NCBI GenBank assembly: GCA_001792895.1
Contig: MARA01000009.1
Location: 682,001 to 746,000, forward strand
DNA from: Lentinus brumalis
Lineage: Eukaryota; Basidiomycota; Agaricomycetes; Polyporales; Polyporaceae
DNA length: 64,000 bases
Direction of reading: 5' to 3'
The notes under the pieces were generated by a model. The model worked only from the letters and a program-made list of their open reading frames with translations. It did not search any database and was not told the DNA's origin. The translations under genes were made by a program, and so were the position numbers. Each line of letters opens with the position of its first letter. Within the stretch, counting starts at the first letter, position 1. Below, piece after piece: positions 37,166 to 48,000 of the stretch.

Positions 37166-38264
37166 TTACAGGATGTTTGTGCATGCGCACCAGTCAATAT
37201 GAACGTCTGTCACAGCTCTCATCCCGCTCCCGCAAATGAACGGACACGCTCCCCCGCCGAGAGTCCACGAGATCCCGCCCACCTCCGCTGCCTCGCCGCC
37301 TCTTCGCACCACTAGACATCCGCCATCCCCAAACGCCCTCTGGCGGACAGGACACACCCACGAGTCGATGCAATACCTCGGCATTCCATCCTCGTAATCG
37401 TCCCAGTCATCGGCGTACGTCCGGAACTCGATACCCCGGTCCTGGTACTTCTGCACCTCAACCATGTTCGTCCCGCCGGGGAAAGACACGTCAAGAGTGT
37501 GCTCCAAGCGAAGGAGGGCCTTCCCCTGCAGCGTCAACGAAGGGTACGTGATGCAGAGCTCATCGGCCGTCGCGTAGTTGATGAGGAGCGTCGCCCACGC
37601 ACGCGCGATTGGCAGGAGAACCCTATCCCACTCGTCCCCACACCGACCCCGAGGACGTCCACTGTCCGACCCTCCTTCCGCAGCTTCACGTGGGACGAGA
37701 CGCCGGACCAATACTTGGTATTGTTGACCATGCAACCGTTTTCCGCAGGATGCACGTCGATATCGTCCCGGTTGTACAACCCGTAGCCTTCCACCTGGAT
37801 CAGGTGTGCGATGAACGCTGTAGCAGAGCGAGCCGGGACGAACAAGTCGTAATCGGTGACGTCCGTCATTGTCGGATAGACGATTTGCAGGACGGCGGAC
37901 CCTCCGACTACGGCACCGTGAGCTCTCATGAGACAGAGGAACTGCTCTGTGTCCTCCGCGATCCTGCTCACTCTCTGTCAGCATCGGTCACTGGTTGATC
38001 GTGTACCCAGCTCATGTACAGGACGAGGCCACACCACCGCCGCCGCATGAGCTGACACGCAACGTATGCAAGAGAGGCTTACCGGTCGAACATCCTCGCG
38101 TGCCTGTCGCGCAGAACGGCTTCCGTCATGCCTTCGACGTTGGGACACGTCGGGGCCAGCCGTCGCACGAGCTCATTGAGGTCGACACTTGGCGCTCGCC
38201 TGTCGCGATTCCCGGAACTGTGTGATCTGCGGCCAAGGTGAGCTTCCTGATCATGCCGGTGCAC
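37166..38264 (-). pseudogene. FNT family member A (F-box-like/nucleotidyltransferase-like), frameshifted
   Basis: Two or more exons; the first ends at a GTAAGC donor near 38089 and the next begins near 37973, start uncertain. The encoded order follows the two paralogues B and C: a truncated F-box-like helix pair (LNELVRRLAPTC), a linker, then HGAVVGGSAVLQIVYP followed by DYDLFVP, i.e. a GGS...DxD pattern of nucleotidyltransferase folds. Further on come LLPIARAWATLLINYATADELC and a C-terminal Cys block (CIDSWVCPVRQRAFGDGGC and CPFIC). The frame of the first half and of the second half differ by one base; the break lies around 37615-37645, close to a run of four G. It is either a decayed gene or a sequence error. 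Of the three paralogues only this one keeps both GGS and DxD. No known function. Confidence 0.6.
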
Positions 38265-38639
38265 TACAGTTGTTCTTACGGCACTTCTGTGGGGGGTGTC
38301 ATGGAGGTACTTTGCGGAGTTGTTGTGCGCCCTGCAGGTAGGGAACCGGCGCAGTCTGTGAGCTCGCGATATTAATCGCTCGCCGTATCGTCCGAGGGCC
38401 AGCCCGCCTCCAATCGCGTGGCTATGGCGCGATGGGCCCGTTCCTTATATGCCGTCGTGCTATGCCGTATGCAGTGAGATTGGCACGTCGGGAAACCGGC
38501 AAGCCCTATCCTAGTATACGATAGAGTGCATAGACCTCTGTAGAGCTGGTAGGCGTCCGTCAGCGCATGATTGATGCTGCCGAATCCAGTAGCTCTCTAC
38601 CGATTCACAGGGGAGCAACTGGGGTGGGTGATAACACGC

Positions 38640-38729
38640 GGTAGAGCCGCCACTAGGGTTCTATAGAGTGCTGTAGAACCCATGCGAGGGCTCTGTCGAG
38701 CTCTACAGAACCTGGCGCAGGGCTCTACC
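38640..38729. repeat. cruciform / three-way palindrome cluster
   Basis: Outer stem GGTAGAGCC (38640-38648) pairs perfectly with GGCTCTACC (38721-38729). Inside lie a hairpin of GGGTTCTATAG (38656-38666) against CTGTAGAACCC (38671-38681) with a 4-nt loop, and a weaker hairpin near 38687-38713. Related words (CTCTGTAGAGC, CTCTCTACC) occur just upstream at 38537-38600. It folds like a cloverleaf but lacks tRNA A and B boxes. Confidence 0.6.
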
Positions 38730-39458
38730 AATGATGACAGATAGACGGCCGCTTCGATGAGCCTGACCAGGCGGTCTGACACGGCACACAGGCAATTCGC
38801 ACTCGGGGTCCCATGAGCGCAGAAGTAAGTATATTGATCAATCATTAAAGTATAACAAGACGCTACGTAACAAGATGGCACTCGACAAGCGCATCCGGCG
38901 AGAGCTGGGAGCAGCATCATACCGTGCAACTTGACTTCGATTGCAATGCAGTGAGTACACTCTGAAGGAGCGACGAGCTCCAAGCTCACCTGGGGAACAC
39001 TTGCGGGTCAAGCGCGGGGCTGCAGGTCGATAAACAACGGGAAGCAGCCTACCTTGGGGAACAGCGGCCAGGAACACGGACGACCTACTAGTAGTAGTAC
39101 CTAAGCCGCAGACGAGGCACGCGGAGCCGTACTCGGCCAACAAAATGTGGGCAAGGCACTCACCTGATTCGCGATCACTCGTACGCACCTCTTCGACCTC
39201 TCACCACTGGCAAAGCCATCGACTCGGGAAAGCGGAGCTGCAATGACAAGACGTACGCACCTGACGACCTCCAGAGCAACCGATCAACGCAGCAGGCCGT
39301 ACGCACTCTCCGAGGAAGGACTCGAGGGGCCGGTGACACGTCGAGTAGAGTCGTCTGAGATCGGATAGGTGTTGAGGCGAGCTTGCTGTGGAAGTGGTGA
39401 GGGACGGTGGTGGAGGGAAAGAGAGAAGTGTTGAGCAGATTCCGCGACGATGGGAGAG

Positions 39459-39465
39459 CTTTATA
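39459..39465 (-). promoter_or_regulatory. TATA box with pyrimidine-rich start region (minus strand)
   Basis: TATAAAG on the minus strand, followed 35-50 bp on by a CT-rich tract (CTTCTCTCTTTCCCTCC), a classical fungal core promoter layout. Downstream are several plausible donors and acceptors but no convincing long frame. The MITE-like dimer ends 30 bp upstream. Confidence 0.4.
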
Positions 39466-39495
39466 CCGTAGGGGGCACAGGTGCCAGGGAGCGAA

Positions 39496-39745
39496 AGTCT
39501 GGAAGCTCCGCCATTCCGAGGGTCCGACCACTTGTGGTCGGAACTGGTCCTACAGACCACTTTAAACCTAACCCTACAAGCCAGATAGACGCTCGATAAA
39601 TGGCAGTCTCGCGGGCACGAAAACAAGATAAGATGAAAGATTGTTGAAGCCGACCCGGAGCGACCCTGGGTGGGATTTTAGCGCCCCGGAAGCGCCGGGC
39701 GGCCCGCCTACGGCGGGATCGACCCTCGGAATGACCACCTTGCCA
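39496..39745. mobile_element. MITE-like element, unit 1 of tandem dimer
   Basis: 250-bp period including AAGTCT at the junction. The unit begins GGAAGCTCCGCCATTCCGAG and ends with the inverted counterpart (CTCGGAATGACCACCTTGCC), giving imperfect terminal inverted repeats of about 28 bp that share ATTCCGAGGGTC. It is non-coding with a GC-rich palindromic interior. Unit 2 follows immediately and appears identical. Confidence 0.7.
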
Positions 39746-39994
39746 AGTCTGGAAGCTCCGCCATTCCGAGGGTCCGACCACTTGTGGTCGGAACTGGTCC
39801 TACAGACCACTTTAAACCTAACCCTACAAGCCAGATAGACGCTCGATAAATGGCAGTCTCGCGGGCACGAAAACAAGATAAGATGAAAGATTGTTGAAGC
39901 CGACCCGGAGCGACCCTGGGTGGGATTTTAGCGCCCCGGAAGCGCCGGGCGGCCCGCCTACGGCGGGATCGACCCTCGGAATGACCACCTTGCC
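39746..39994. mobile_element. MITE-like element, unit 2 of tandem dimer
   Basis: Apparently exact repeat of unit 1. The pair is flanked by GAAAGTCT on the left (39494-39501) and on the right (39995-40002), consistent with an 8-bp target-site duplication as in hAT-type elements; the copies are joined through the shared AAGTCT. Confidence 0.7.
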
Positions 39995-41023
39995 GAAAGT
40001 CTGCCGTAAACGGACTGTATGCGCTCACGTGACTGACGCGCTCCCAACGCGACGGACTCGCGGTCTCTGTGCTCCACTTCTCCTGGCAGACTCTGGCACA
40101 CCAATGACGCCATGAACGCTCTATGACGCAACCCCAATCCCCAACGGATGCGCCCACTCTTCCAGACTCTTCCCCGCTACGTGCGCCTGCCTCTCGGACC
40201 ATTCCCCGTCGCCATCTCAGCTTGGCCGCCGTGCGGATTCTTATAAGTTTAACTACTGACCGGTTACTGACCACTAGCACTGCTCGCTCTCTCAGTCTGT
40301 GCTTCTCTGCGCTTCTGGTAAGTGTTGGTCATCATTCGTAGACCTCTACTACTCTCTATATAGCTTCATCGATACCCACTGGCCGTTCGACAGACCGCTG
40401 TAATAGCCAGGCATCTTCGACGAACCACTACCGTCGACGCCAGTCACGGGTAGTGCCGCCCCGCAGCTACAATCAGATGCAGTACCTAGTCACACATGGC
40501 CATCAACTGCCGTGAGGTGTCCGTTTCCCCGACGCAGCCCAGCTGCGCAACGGCGTCCATCGGCACTTCTGCGGGGATCGCCGGTTCACGACCGATCGTG
40601 ATTCGTGAACGACAGGTACAGCGGTGGTCACATTATGTATCCTTTGCTACTGCGACGTCACATTGGACTCTGCTCCCTCTGTCACCGCGCGCAGGCCTAA
40701 CGAATGTACGTGCGTTGGGCCCCGGCCCTGTTGCTCAAACACCACCTGTCCCTGATGTGTCCTGCCTTGTGCTCGATATTCAGTGAACGCGCTCGTCGTG
40801 CAGATCTGCATGCGATATTAGCTTCTTGGCGGCCTGCAAAAACGCCATGCAACTGTCACCGGAATGTTCCCCGGGTAAGGCATATCCATCGCCATATTGC
40901 CGGCTCTGAGCACTGCTCCTCAGCTACGGCGTGTCCTAGAGTATGGTGTGTTCCACGTACTTGTTGTGATCCATGTTCGGGGTGTAGATGGGGGGTGGCT
41001 GCTCGCCGCGCGAAGTCTGCGCA

Positions 41024-41029
41024 TATAAG
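41024..41029 (+). promoter_or_regulatory. TATA-like box upstream of P1
   Basis: TATAAG in a GC-rich flank, about 205 bp before the first codon chosen for P1. Confidence 0.3.
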
Positions 41030-41231
41030 TGTACGTGCTGCCCGCCATCTCGTCACGCATTCATACTCGTTCTGGCTGGTACCGCTGCCGCTACCTTTGC
41101 GCGCCACCGCACAGGTTCATGGCTGCCGAGCTCCGTGTGCCTAACGCGCAACTGTTCCTGTCTGAGCGGCCTGGCCACCCGCAGAACGGTCATAAGCACG
41201 TTGTCCTTCGCACACCTTTTCGATACGCAAC

Positions 41232-42204
41232 ATGATGTATGTCCGCGGTCGGTGAGTGCTTCCTCTCCGCCTGTCCCCCTTCCCCGCCGGACTTGCTTAC
41301 ACGTCTGCATGACACAGCTCACTCGGTGCACTGGACCATCGCACGCGCAATGCTCCCCTCCTCCTCGACATGGACATGCCAATTGACGACGTGGTGCCTC
41401 CGTTAATCCAACGCAAACTCCTCGTCCTTCGCCGCCCGGTAGGCGTTGATGCGTTCTTGTAAGTGCCTCTGCGTCATGCGGGTTTGCGCCGCTCACTTCT
41501 TGCCCGCAGCCGTATCGACACCTTCGCCCGATACAGCCGCCCTCGCAAGGCTATATACTCCCTCGGCTATGTCCCCGTCGACGCCACGTGGGGATCCGGC
41601 GTGGATGCGCGTACGCTTACCGTGGCTGCCGGACGGATCACGATTTGGGTCATTGGCACCCTCGAACGGTTGGTATACACGGTTGACCACACCGCGCCGA
41701 GCAGCCTGTCGGTCGCTGTGTCGCTTCTCCGCGAGTGCGACCGCGCGCGCATGATCAACCTCCTGCGCCGTACTGCACCAAAGTCCAGTGAGTTAATGAT
41801 AGACACCCTGATGTCCGAGGCTGATTGCATTCACGCAGAAGTGGAAGATCTCGCCTCCACGACCACACTCACTGCGTCTGTTGAGTTCCCAGGGCGAGCG
41901 CTGGTGCGTGCCATGACACTGCGTGCGAGATACTGACTCTGATTCGCTTATGTTTCAGGTATTCCGTAGCATCTACGACGCTAGTGTGAAGTATGAGGAG
42001 ACTTCATTCATGAAACGCATGTGCGTAACAGACTTGTGCCCCGGAGACTACGTTCTCGTCGAGACCATGTTGGTGCGGAAGTTGAATCCGGCAGACGGCC
42101 ATGCCTGGACGGTGAACTTTGAGTTGTGTTCACTCTCCTTACTGAACGGCGCTCCGTGGGCCGCTCTGCTGCAGCGCGAGACCGGATTCCGGGGCGAAAT
42201 GTAG
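41232..42204 (+). CDS. P1: Helitron-flanking protein of unknown function
   Basis: Exons: 41232-41251, 41318-41458, 41510-41787, 41839-41903, 41959-42204, giving about 249 residues. The 51-nt intron 41788-41838 is in frame and could be overlooked; removing it improves the match to P2. Shared blocks with P2: AIYSLGYVP against PWYSLTQVP, ITIWVIGTLERLVYT against LRVWITGPVGKLAIYT, LLRECDRARMINLL against LLRDKDRNAMQHL, then VFRSIYDA against VFERIYDA and GDYVLVET...W with two short beta strands. The last part reads like a small beta-barrel (OB-like, inference). The short first exon is uncertain. The gene is in the same orientation as P2 and on the opposite strand from RepHel. Confidence 0.6.
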
Positions 42205-42313
42205 ATCTAGATCATCGATGCTGTAATAGAGAATAGGTGGCGGTGTTTGCCAGGTACACGTAGACCCATTGCTCGTATTGTACACACTGCGCTCCATGCT
42301 CTGAACCATCACC

Positions 42314-43390
42314 ATGTTCAACGTTGCCACCCCCGCCCAATCGCTGTTCCCCGGCCTCCCTCGCGACGTCTCCATCGAGATCGTCGAGCACATGGACGTC
42401 GAACACCTCGTTCGCCTTAAGCAGACCTGCAGTCTCGCCGAAGACTACGTCGCCGCTGTCATTCATACGCGCTCTCGGAAGTTGGTCGACGCGCACCTGC
42501 AGTCGTACGACAGGTTCGTCCAGATGCTCGACTCCTGCGGTGCCGTCGTTGGCGGTATTGGTGCGCTGTACATCCTGTTTCCCTACCACGGACGTCCTCC
42601 CTTCGTCGACATCTTCCTCCCAGACCACTCATACGACGCTTTCATGGAATACCTCGCATTCGAAGAAGGATTCGCGTATCGCAGGGTCGAACCTGGGTCG
42701 GACACATTGCCGGACGATGACGAGTACTCTGATGAGGGGAGCGTGGACAGCGACGACGACATTGTAGAGTTCATATTCTCTCAGCAAGCTCCTCATCCTG
42801 CACTCTCCACAAAGCCGTACCCCCACGGAGTGTCAGTGATGCATCGCTTCAGTCACGGCGATCCTAACGAGGGTGCATTCTGCATCAACCTGGTCCGTAG
42901 CACCACGTCCTCCCCCCTTCTCCCAATCACCTCCGAGCTCCACACAGCGCTGTTCAACTACGTCTCTCCCCGGGACTTCTGCTCGAGCTATCCGGCCCTC
43001 ATCCAATCCAAACGCGCCCTGCTCACTCCATCGAGGCTCGAGGATTATCGTGTACCCCCAAAGCATCTCCGTCGCGGGGTCGCTGCTTGGGCACGGAACG
43101 GGTGGGACCTTGCCGTGCTCGAAGTCGCTTACCCTGATGGCGGCCCGTGCCACGGCACCCGCTCCACGACATGCGGCGCTGCAACTCGGTACTTCGGCGA
43201 CCGGTATTGCACTCGCGGGACGGTCACTCCGGCGCGGACGGCAGAGAACGACACCCGTGCTTGCGACAACACAATCACGGTCGTTTGGTGGCGAGGCGGC
43301 CTGTTGTGCGGGCCGGGCTGTCATGCACAGCGGAGGAAGCTGGTCCCGGGTGCTCGGATGTGCTTGCGTGCTGTGGCGGAAGGACTGTAA
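42314..43390 (+). CDS. FNT family member B (F-box, degenerate nucleotidyltransferase-like)
   Basis: Single-exon gene of 358 residues with a good start context (ATCACCATGTTC). Residues 11-40 form an F-box (FPGLPRDVSIEIVEHMDVEH). Residues about 75-115 align with FNT-A: CGAVVGGIGALYILFP then VDIFLPDHSYDAFMEYL, but the Ser of GGS and the first Asp of DxD are lost. An acidic loop follows (DDDEYSDEGSVDSDDD). The stretch LLPITSELHTALFNYVSPRDFC matches A. The C-terminal block has C-x6-C-x4-RYFGDRYC and, later, WWRGGLLCGPGC. Possibly an F-box adaptor with a fold used for binding rather than catalysis (inference). Intronless, unlike most neighbours. Confidence 0.65.
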   Translation: MFNVATPAQSLFPGLPRDVSIEIVEHMDVEHLVRLKQTCSLAEDYVAAVIHTRSRKLVDAHLQSYDRFVQMLDSCGAVVGGIGALYILFPYHGRPPFVDIFLPDHSYDAFMEYLAFEEGFAYRRVEPGSDTLPDDDEYSDEGSVDSDDDIVEFIFSQQAPHPALSTKPYPHGVSVMHRFSHGDPNEGAFCINLVRSTTSSPLLPITSELHTALFNYVSPRDFCSSYPALIQSKRALLTPSRLEDYRVPPKHLRRGVAAWARNGWDLAVLEVAYPDGGPCHGTRSTTCGAATRYFGDRYCTRGTVTPARTAENDTRACDNTITVVWWRGGLLCGPGCHAQRRKLVPGARMCLRAVAEGL

Positions 43391-43928
43391 CAGATGTACC
43401 ACGATCGTAATGACATTCTGCGACAGTCGCCCTCCCGTTGACAGCATGCGTGCTCTTGCGGATGCACCCTCATCCATCCTTCCGGACGCAGCGTTGCCTG
43501 CCACACCGGCTCTGTGCCTGGCCTGGCCTTTTAGAACGGCTGTGTGCGGCTCTGTTCAACTCAAGCTCGCGGCGGTCGTTGCTTCAGGAGTTCATTAACT
43601 GGTGCGCCGATCGCTGATCGACCTCGCGAGAGTGGTCCGTGCCTGGCTCGTTGGGACTGAACACCCGTTGCGGTACTGATCGTCCGGTGCCACGAATATC
43701 GATTGACATGCTGCTTGTGCTCGTGTCCGCGCCTTGACAACACATTCCGGGACGGAAGGTCGACCTGGGGCCATGTCGCGCCACATGAAGGGGCAGGCTT
43801 TCGAGGTACTGATCACACTGCTCTTGGCGCGGCTTTCCTTGCGGCTAGAACATTGCGGGATACGGGGTCTGCAGTCGAGGTCACACATCCGCCCACACTC
43901 CCTGACCGCCCGCCCCCGCACGCTTTCC
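43391..43928. other. spacer between FNT-B and FNT-C
   Basis: An open frame runs upstream of FNT-C from 43734, but residues there resemble nothing in the family. No other feature seen. Confidence 0.4.
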
Positions 43929-44834
43929 ATGGCCTCCCTCCTGACGCTTGATGATGAGCTTCGTCGGCAAATCTTCCGTGACCTCGACCTCAAGTCTCTG
44001 CTCATCCTCCGTGTGTGCTCGTCCGAGTACTTCGACATCGTGGTGAAGGAACTTCAGGATCACATGGAGGACATCGTCGCACCGTTTGTTCCACATCCCC
44101 GCTCCCTCCTCAACTACCTACCCAGAGTCAACGGGTTTCTTGGTGGTTCTGCCGTCATCCCGTTCTTCGTGCGCGATGCACGCTATCGCGCCAACGCCCT
44201 CGAGGTCTACGTGCCATTCACCGAGCTCGTTCCCTTCTGCCACCACATGCACAATCACCAGAGCGCATGGGAGGAGGACGACTTCGGCTCCGATGACGAC
44301 TTCGAGGACTACCTCCCTCACCGAGGGACTCGCTCCATCACGCGCTTCGGCACTACCGCGGGCATCGTGAACGTCGTGTGTAGCCGTTTCCAGGACCCCC
44401 TCACTCCAATCGCTTGCTCGTGGTCGTCTTTGCACACGGGCTACGTAAACCCAGTGTGGTTTGGGCACGCCTTCCCGCGCTTGACTCTGCAGCGTCGTGG
44501 CATCGTTGGGGATGGTGTGGGAGAGGAGAACGAGGTCTGCAGCCGGATGGAACGGTTCTTGGGGCGCGGGTTTGACCTCCGGATGACAGCGCGTGCGTGG
44601 TCGGAATACGCCCACCACCTTCCATGTCCGAAGTCGCAGTACGTCTGCCACACTCAGCCGCGAAGCTTCAAGGACGACGGTGCAATGGCTTGTCGTATGT
44701 GGCCCTTGGGTATGGAATGTGTGCATACGACGGTGATGTGGAGGATGGATTTCCGTCCGTGCGGTGGACAATGCTTGGATATTTCTGAGGGGCAGGGTAT
44801 CCTCGGACCGTACGATCACTTCGCAGCTCTTTAG
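43929..44834 (+). CDS. FNT family member C (F-box-like, degenerate nucleotidyltransferase-like)
   Basis: Single-exon gene of 301 residues if started at 43929 (CTTTCCATGGCC); an in-frame ATG at 43734 would add 65 unrelated residues. An F-box-like N terminus (LLTLDDELRRQIFRDLDLKS) leads to FLGGSAVIPFFVRD and ALEVYVPF, so GGS is kept but DxD is lost. An acidic segment (EEDDFGSDDDFEDY) follows as in B. The end has C-x6-C-x4-RSFKDDG, then VMWRMDFRPCGGQC, the same cysteine layout as A and B. It lies 539 bp downstream of FNT-B on the same strand and ends 191 bp from the stop of RepHel. Confidence 0.62.
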   Translation: MASLLTLDDELRRQIFRDLDLKSLLILRVCSSEYFDIVVKELQDHMEDIVAPFVPHPRSLLNYLPRVNGFLGGSAVIPFFVRDARYRANALEVYVPFTELVPFCHHMHNHQSAWEEDDFGSDDDFEDYLPHRGTRSITRFGTTAGIVNVVCSRFQDPLTPIACSWSSLHTGYVNPVWFGHAFPRLTLQRRGIVGDGVGEENEVCSRMERFLGRGFDLRMTARAWSEYAHHLPCPKSQYVCHTQPRSFKDDGAMACRMWPLGMECVHTTVMWRMDFRPCGGQCLDISEGQGILGPYDHFAAL

Positions 44835-45024
44835 AGGTCGTTTGCTACACATGTTCAATCACTACCGTCTCCTTAAACAAACAATCTGTGCTGTATGTCT
44901 CTGCGTGAAGCTAGCGGCCCCTGCCTGCCGTACATGACCACCTCGTGCTATGGCACAGCGACGTTCAAGTTGCTATCGAAAGTAATGTCCTCACGCGACA
45001 CCAACGCGGCACAAACGCGTGACG

Positions 45025-48000
45025 TCATACGTAGCGCGCATTTTGTAGAGCGCTGTTACTTGCCGCCAACCTCATCTGCTCCCACCATCCCTTCGTCCTC
45101 CTATCCAACTCGTCCAGCCTGTCGTCTTCGTCCAGCAAATCTTTGTCATGCGCCTGCAGGAAGATGCCATCATCAAAGTCCCTCTCCAGTCGAATGGTCT
45201 GCCGTCCACTGCTGCGGGACAACGCGACGTAGAGATTGAAGAGGGAGAGTTTCTGAGGGCCGGGCGGAGACATGATGTCGACTATGACCGCCGGTATCGT
45301 TTGCCCTTGAGAACGGTAATCTGTGAAGGCATATGCTGCGGTGATGGGAAATTGACGGCGCACAACAGAACGCTTCAGAGGAAGTTTGCCGGGGAAGGTG
45401 AGTTCAATCCTCATCCAGCTCTCCATGGGCTCCACCGGTACAACGCCGACGTCCAGCTCGTCCAACCGGGAAGCGCGAGTGCGGTGCATCTTGACGAGAA
45501 CGTACGCCGGCAAGTGACGCAGCTTCACTATGCAATCGTCTCCAAAGGGTGGCTCGTCCGGATGCAACAGGATGTCCACGACCTCTCCGCGCGCACCATT
45601 CGCCAAGTCAAGGTCGGTCTGTATGTTGCTGGTCACCATGACCTGCATACCGATAGCTAACTCCAGGAGCTCAGGGAGCTGTTTACGTTTGCGCCCGTGT
45701 TGGCCGTGTTCTCGCCCGGCGACGCAGCATTGCTCTGCGATGGTGAGCGGCCGTTTGTTCGTACGGTCTTCGGCAGTTATGATGTACAGTCGCTCTTTTT
45801 GGGCACGACACCACTTGCGGACGCCCTGCGCGTTCCAGTCGAGACGGACGGCGTGGCGCGGAGTGACTAGGGAAGCGTTGTCCCATATGGGCGAAGACAT
45901 GTCGGCGGGGGTGTCCTGGCTGTTCGGCTTGATGATCAGGGTGCGTAGCATTGTCAAATCAGCAGTCGTGACCTTTCCATATCGCAGGTGGACGAGGAAC
46001 TCGCGCCAAGTGGGATCGCTGACGCGCATTTGCTCCCTCAAGATCACCACTGTCGTGAATTCCGCGTAGATGCTCGCGCCGAGGATACGGTCCGGATACG
46101 GTGCGTCCCGTGTCAACACTGTGGGTTTGTACAATGGCTCGCCGGGGGCACAGGCGACAGGCGGGAACTGATGAAGGTCTCCACACAGGATCACGCTAAG
46201 GCCTCCGAAAGACCGAGACGTATCGGTGGTGTTCCCGGCCATGGCGGTAGAGAGATGTCGGGCGAGAAGAGCTACGAAACTCTTCGCGAGCATGGAGAAC
46301 TCATCAAGGACGAGATACTTCTTGCCGCTCCAAAACGCCTGGAGCAGCTTCTTCACGTCGTCGCTCAGGGCGTCCTTGTCCTTTGTGCCCACGCGGATCG
46401 CGCCTATGACGTGAGTGGTCTTGCCGTCGATCAGCGACGCGGCTATGCCTGTGTATGCGGCCTTCACCAGCATGTGCGCACAACCCCGCGCAGCGAACGC
46501 CTGGGTAACCGTTTGGATCACGCGCGACTTGCCCGTTCCCCCTTCGCCATACAAAATCATGCGCAACGGTGGAACCTGTGCGCCAGCAAGGGTTGCGTCC
46601 AGGTGCCACAGGATAATGTCGTAAGCTCGGAATTGGTCGGGACGGAGAGAGCTGACATCTACTGCAGGGAGTGCCGCTTCCGCCTCGGGTACGGCCACAT
46701 GGAGCACTGAGGCTGCGGACATCAGCTCGCTGTCCCGGACAACATCCGGCCCTGGATCCATTGCACTGGGGGCGAGACCCGACAGCCCCTGCTGCTGGGC
46801 AGCAACATCACTCGCGAGCTGAGACCGCCAAGTCTGCAACTTCACGAAGTCATCGCCGGAGGCGACACCGACGATCTTTGCACCGCTCGGAACCCAAGGT
46901 GCGTCCGGTACGTCTGCGAAATAGCCTGCCCGCTTAGCCATTGCCACTGCGTGCACAGCATGGGCCTTCTCGGCGTAACTGGTCTGGGTTGCTTTCAGCG
47001 CCGCGAGTGCTGCCTCGGTGTATATAGGCTGCCCGTTGTCCATGGTGGGGTTCAAGTCGTCGTCATCGTCGTCGTCGACTTGCTCGTCCCGACGGCGGCG
47101 TCCTGCGGACGAGTCTGCTGCATCTTCATCGCCGCGATCTGCCTCTGCCGCCAGTGCACATTGGTGGAAGTAGCGGACGCCGTCTACGACGTACAGCATC
47201 GCGGTCGACGCCGTCGCCATGAATGCAGCATATGCGTCCTCCCAGGTCTGCCCCGGAGCCCTGATGTCTCTTTGCAGAGTGCGCCATGGCTTCAGCAGCA
47301 CCAACATGCACGCGCAGTAGAAGTCGCGAACTTCAGGGTCGTCGTCACGAGGGAACCAGCGCCCAATGATGTTGACCAGGTTCTTGTGACCGTGGCCGCG
47401 TACAACTCGCTGCTTCGATTGGTGGCATGGGTGCGCGGGGAGGTAGCGAGTCCGTTGGTTGCGAGGGCGCCCAGGGCGACGGGCAGTGTCATCTGTTTGC
47501 GGTTGTTCCTGGCGCTCTGCTGGCGTGAGGTCTGTTTCGTACGTGTCGCGGATAAACTCGAATAGGTTGTACGACTGAATGTCCTCTCCTCGCAGCATGT
47601 AGTCGGTCACTTGGGATTTCGCGTATATTCGGCCGTGGGCTCCTACTTCGAGTGTGACGTTTTCGTTTCCCTCCTGCTGATCGTCAGGTAAGTCCACTCG
47701 CTTTTCATGCGTGCCACTGACCTCAGCATCTTGAGCCTCAATCTCTTCCATCAACTCAGCCGCTGGCCGTTCTTCCATGGTCCCTTCAGCCCCAGGTTCA
47801 GCCCATGCATGGTGGCCTGTAGTATCCGATCTGTAACAGGTAAGTGCACAACTTCTTCGGGAGCATGGGGAGGCGCACCTCGCAGGCCGTGACAGCGTGG
47901 GATGCGCACGGTACAGCGCCGAGACAAAGGAAGACCAATAGAGGGGAGAGTAGTTGTGGGACGTCTTCACGTCTTTCCACCCCATCAGATAGGACACCAC

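Larger units (their letters stand above)
38265..41231. other. repeat-rich intergenic region
   Basis: This 3-kb stretch holds a palindrome cluster (38640-38729), a TATA box on the minus strand (39459-39465) and a tandem dimer of a MITE-like element (39496-39994). No protein-coding gene is supported, though a spliced minus-strand transcript starting near 39430 is possible. Confidence 0.5.

Noticed and set aside
38640..38729. tRNA gene
   Set aside because: The fold is cloverleaf-like, but A and B box sequences, the anticodon arm geometry and a 3' T run are missing.
43734..43928. Upstream start for FNT-C
   Set aside because: The extra 65 residues do not match FNT-A or B, and the ATG at 43929 has better context directly before the F-box-like helix.
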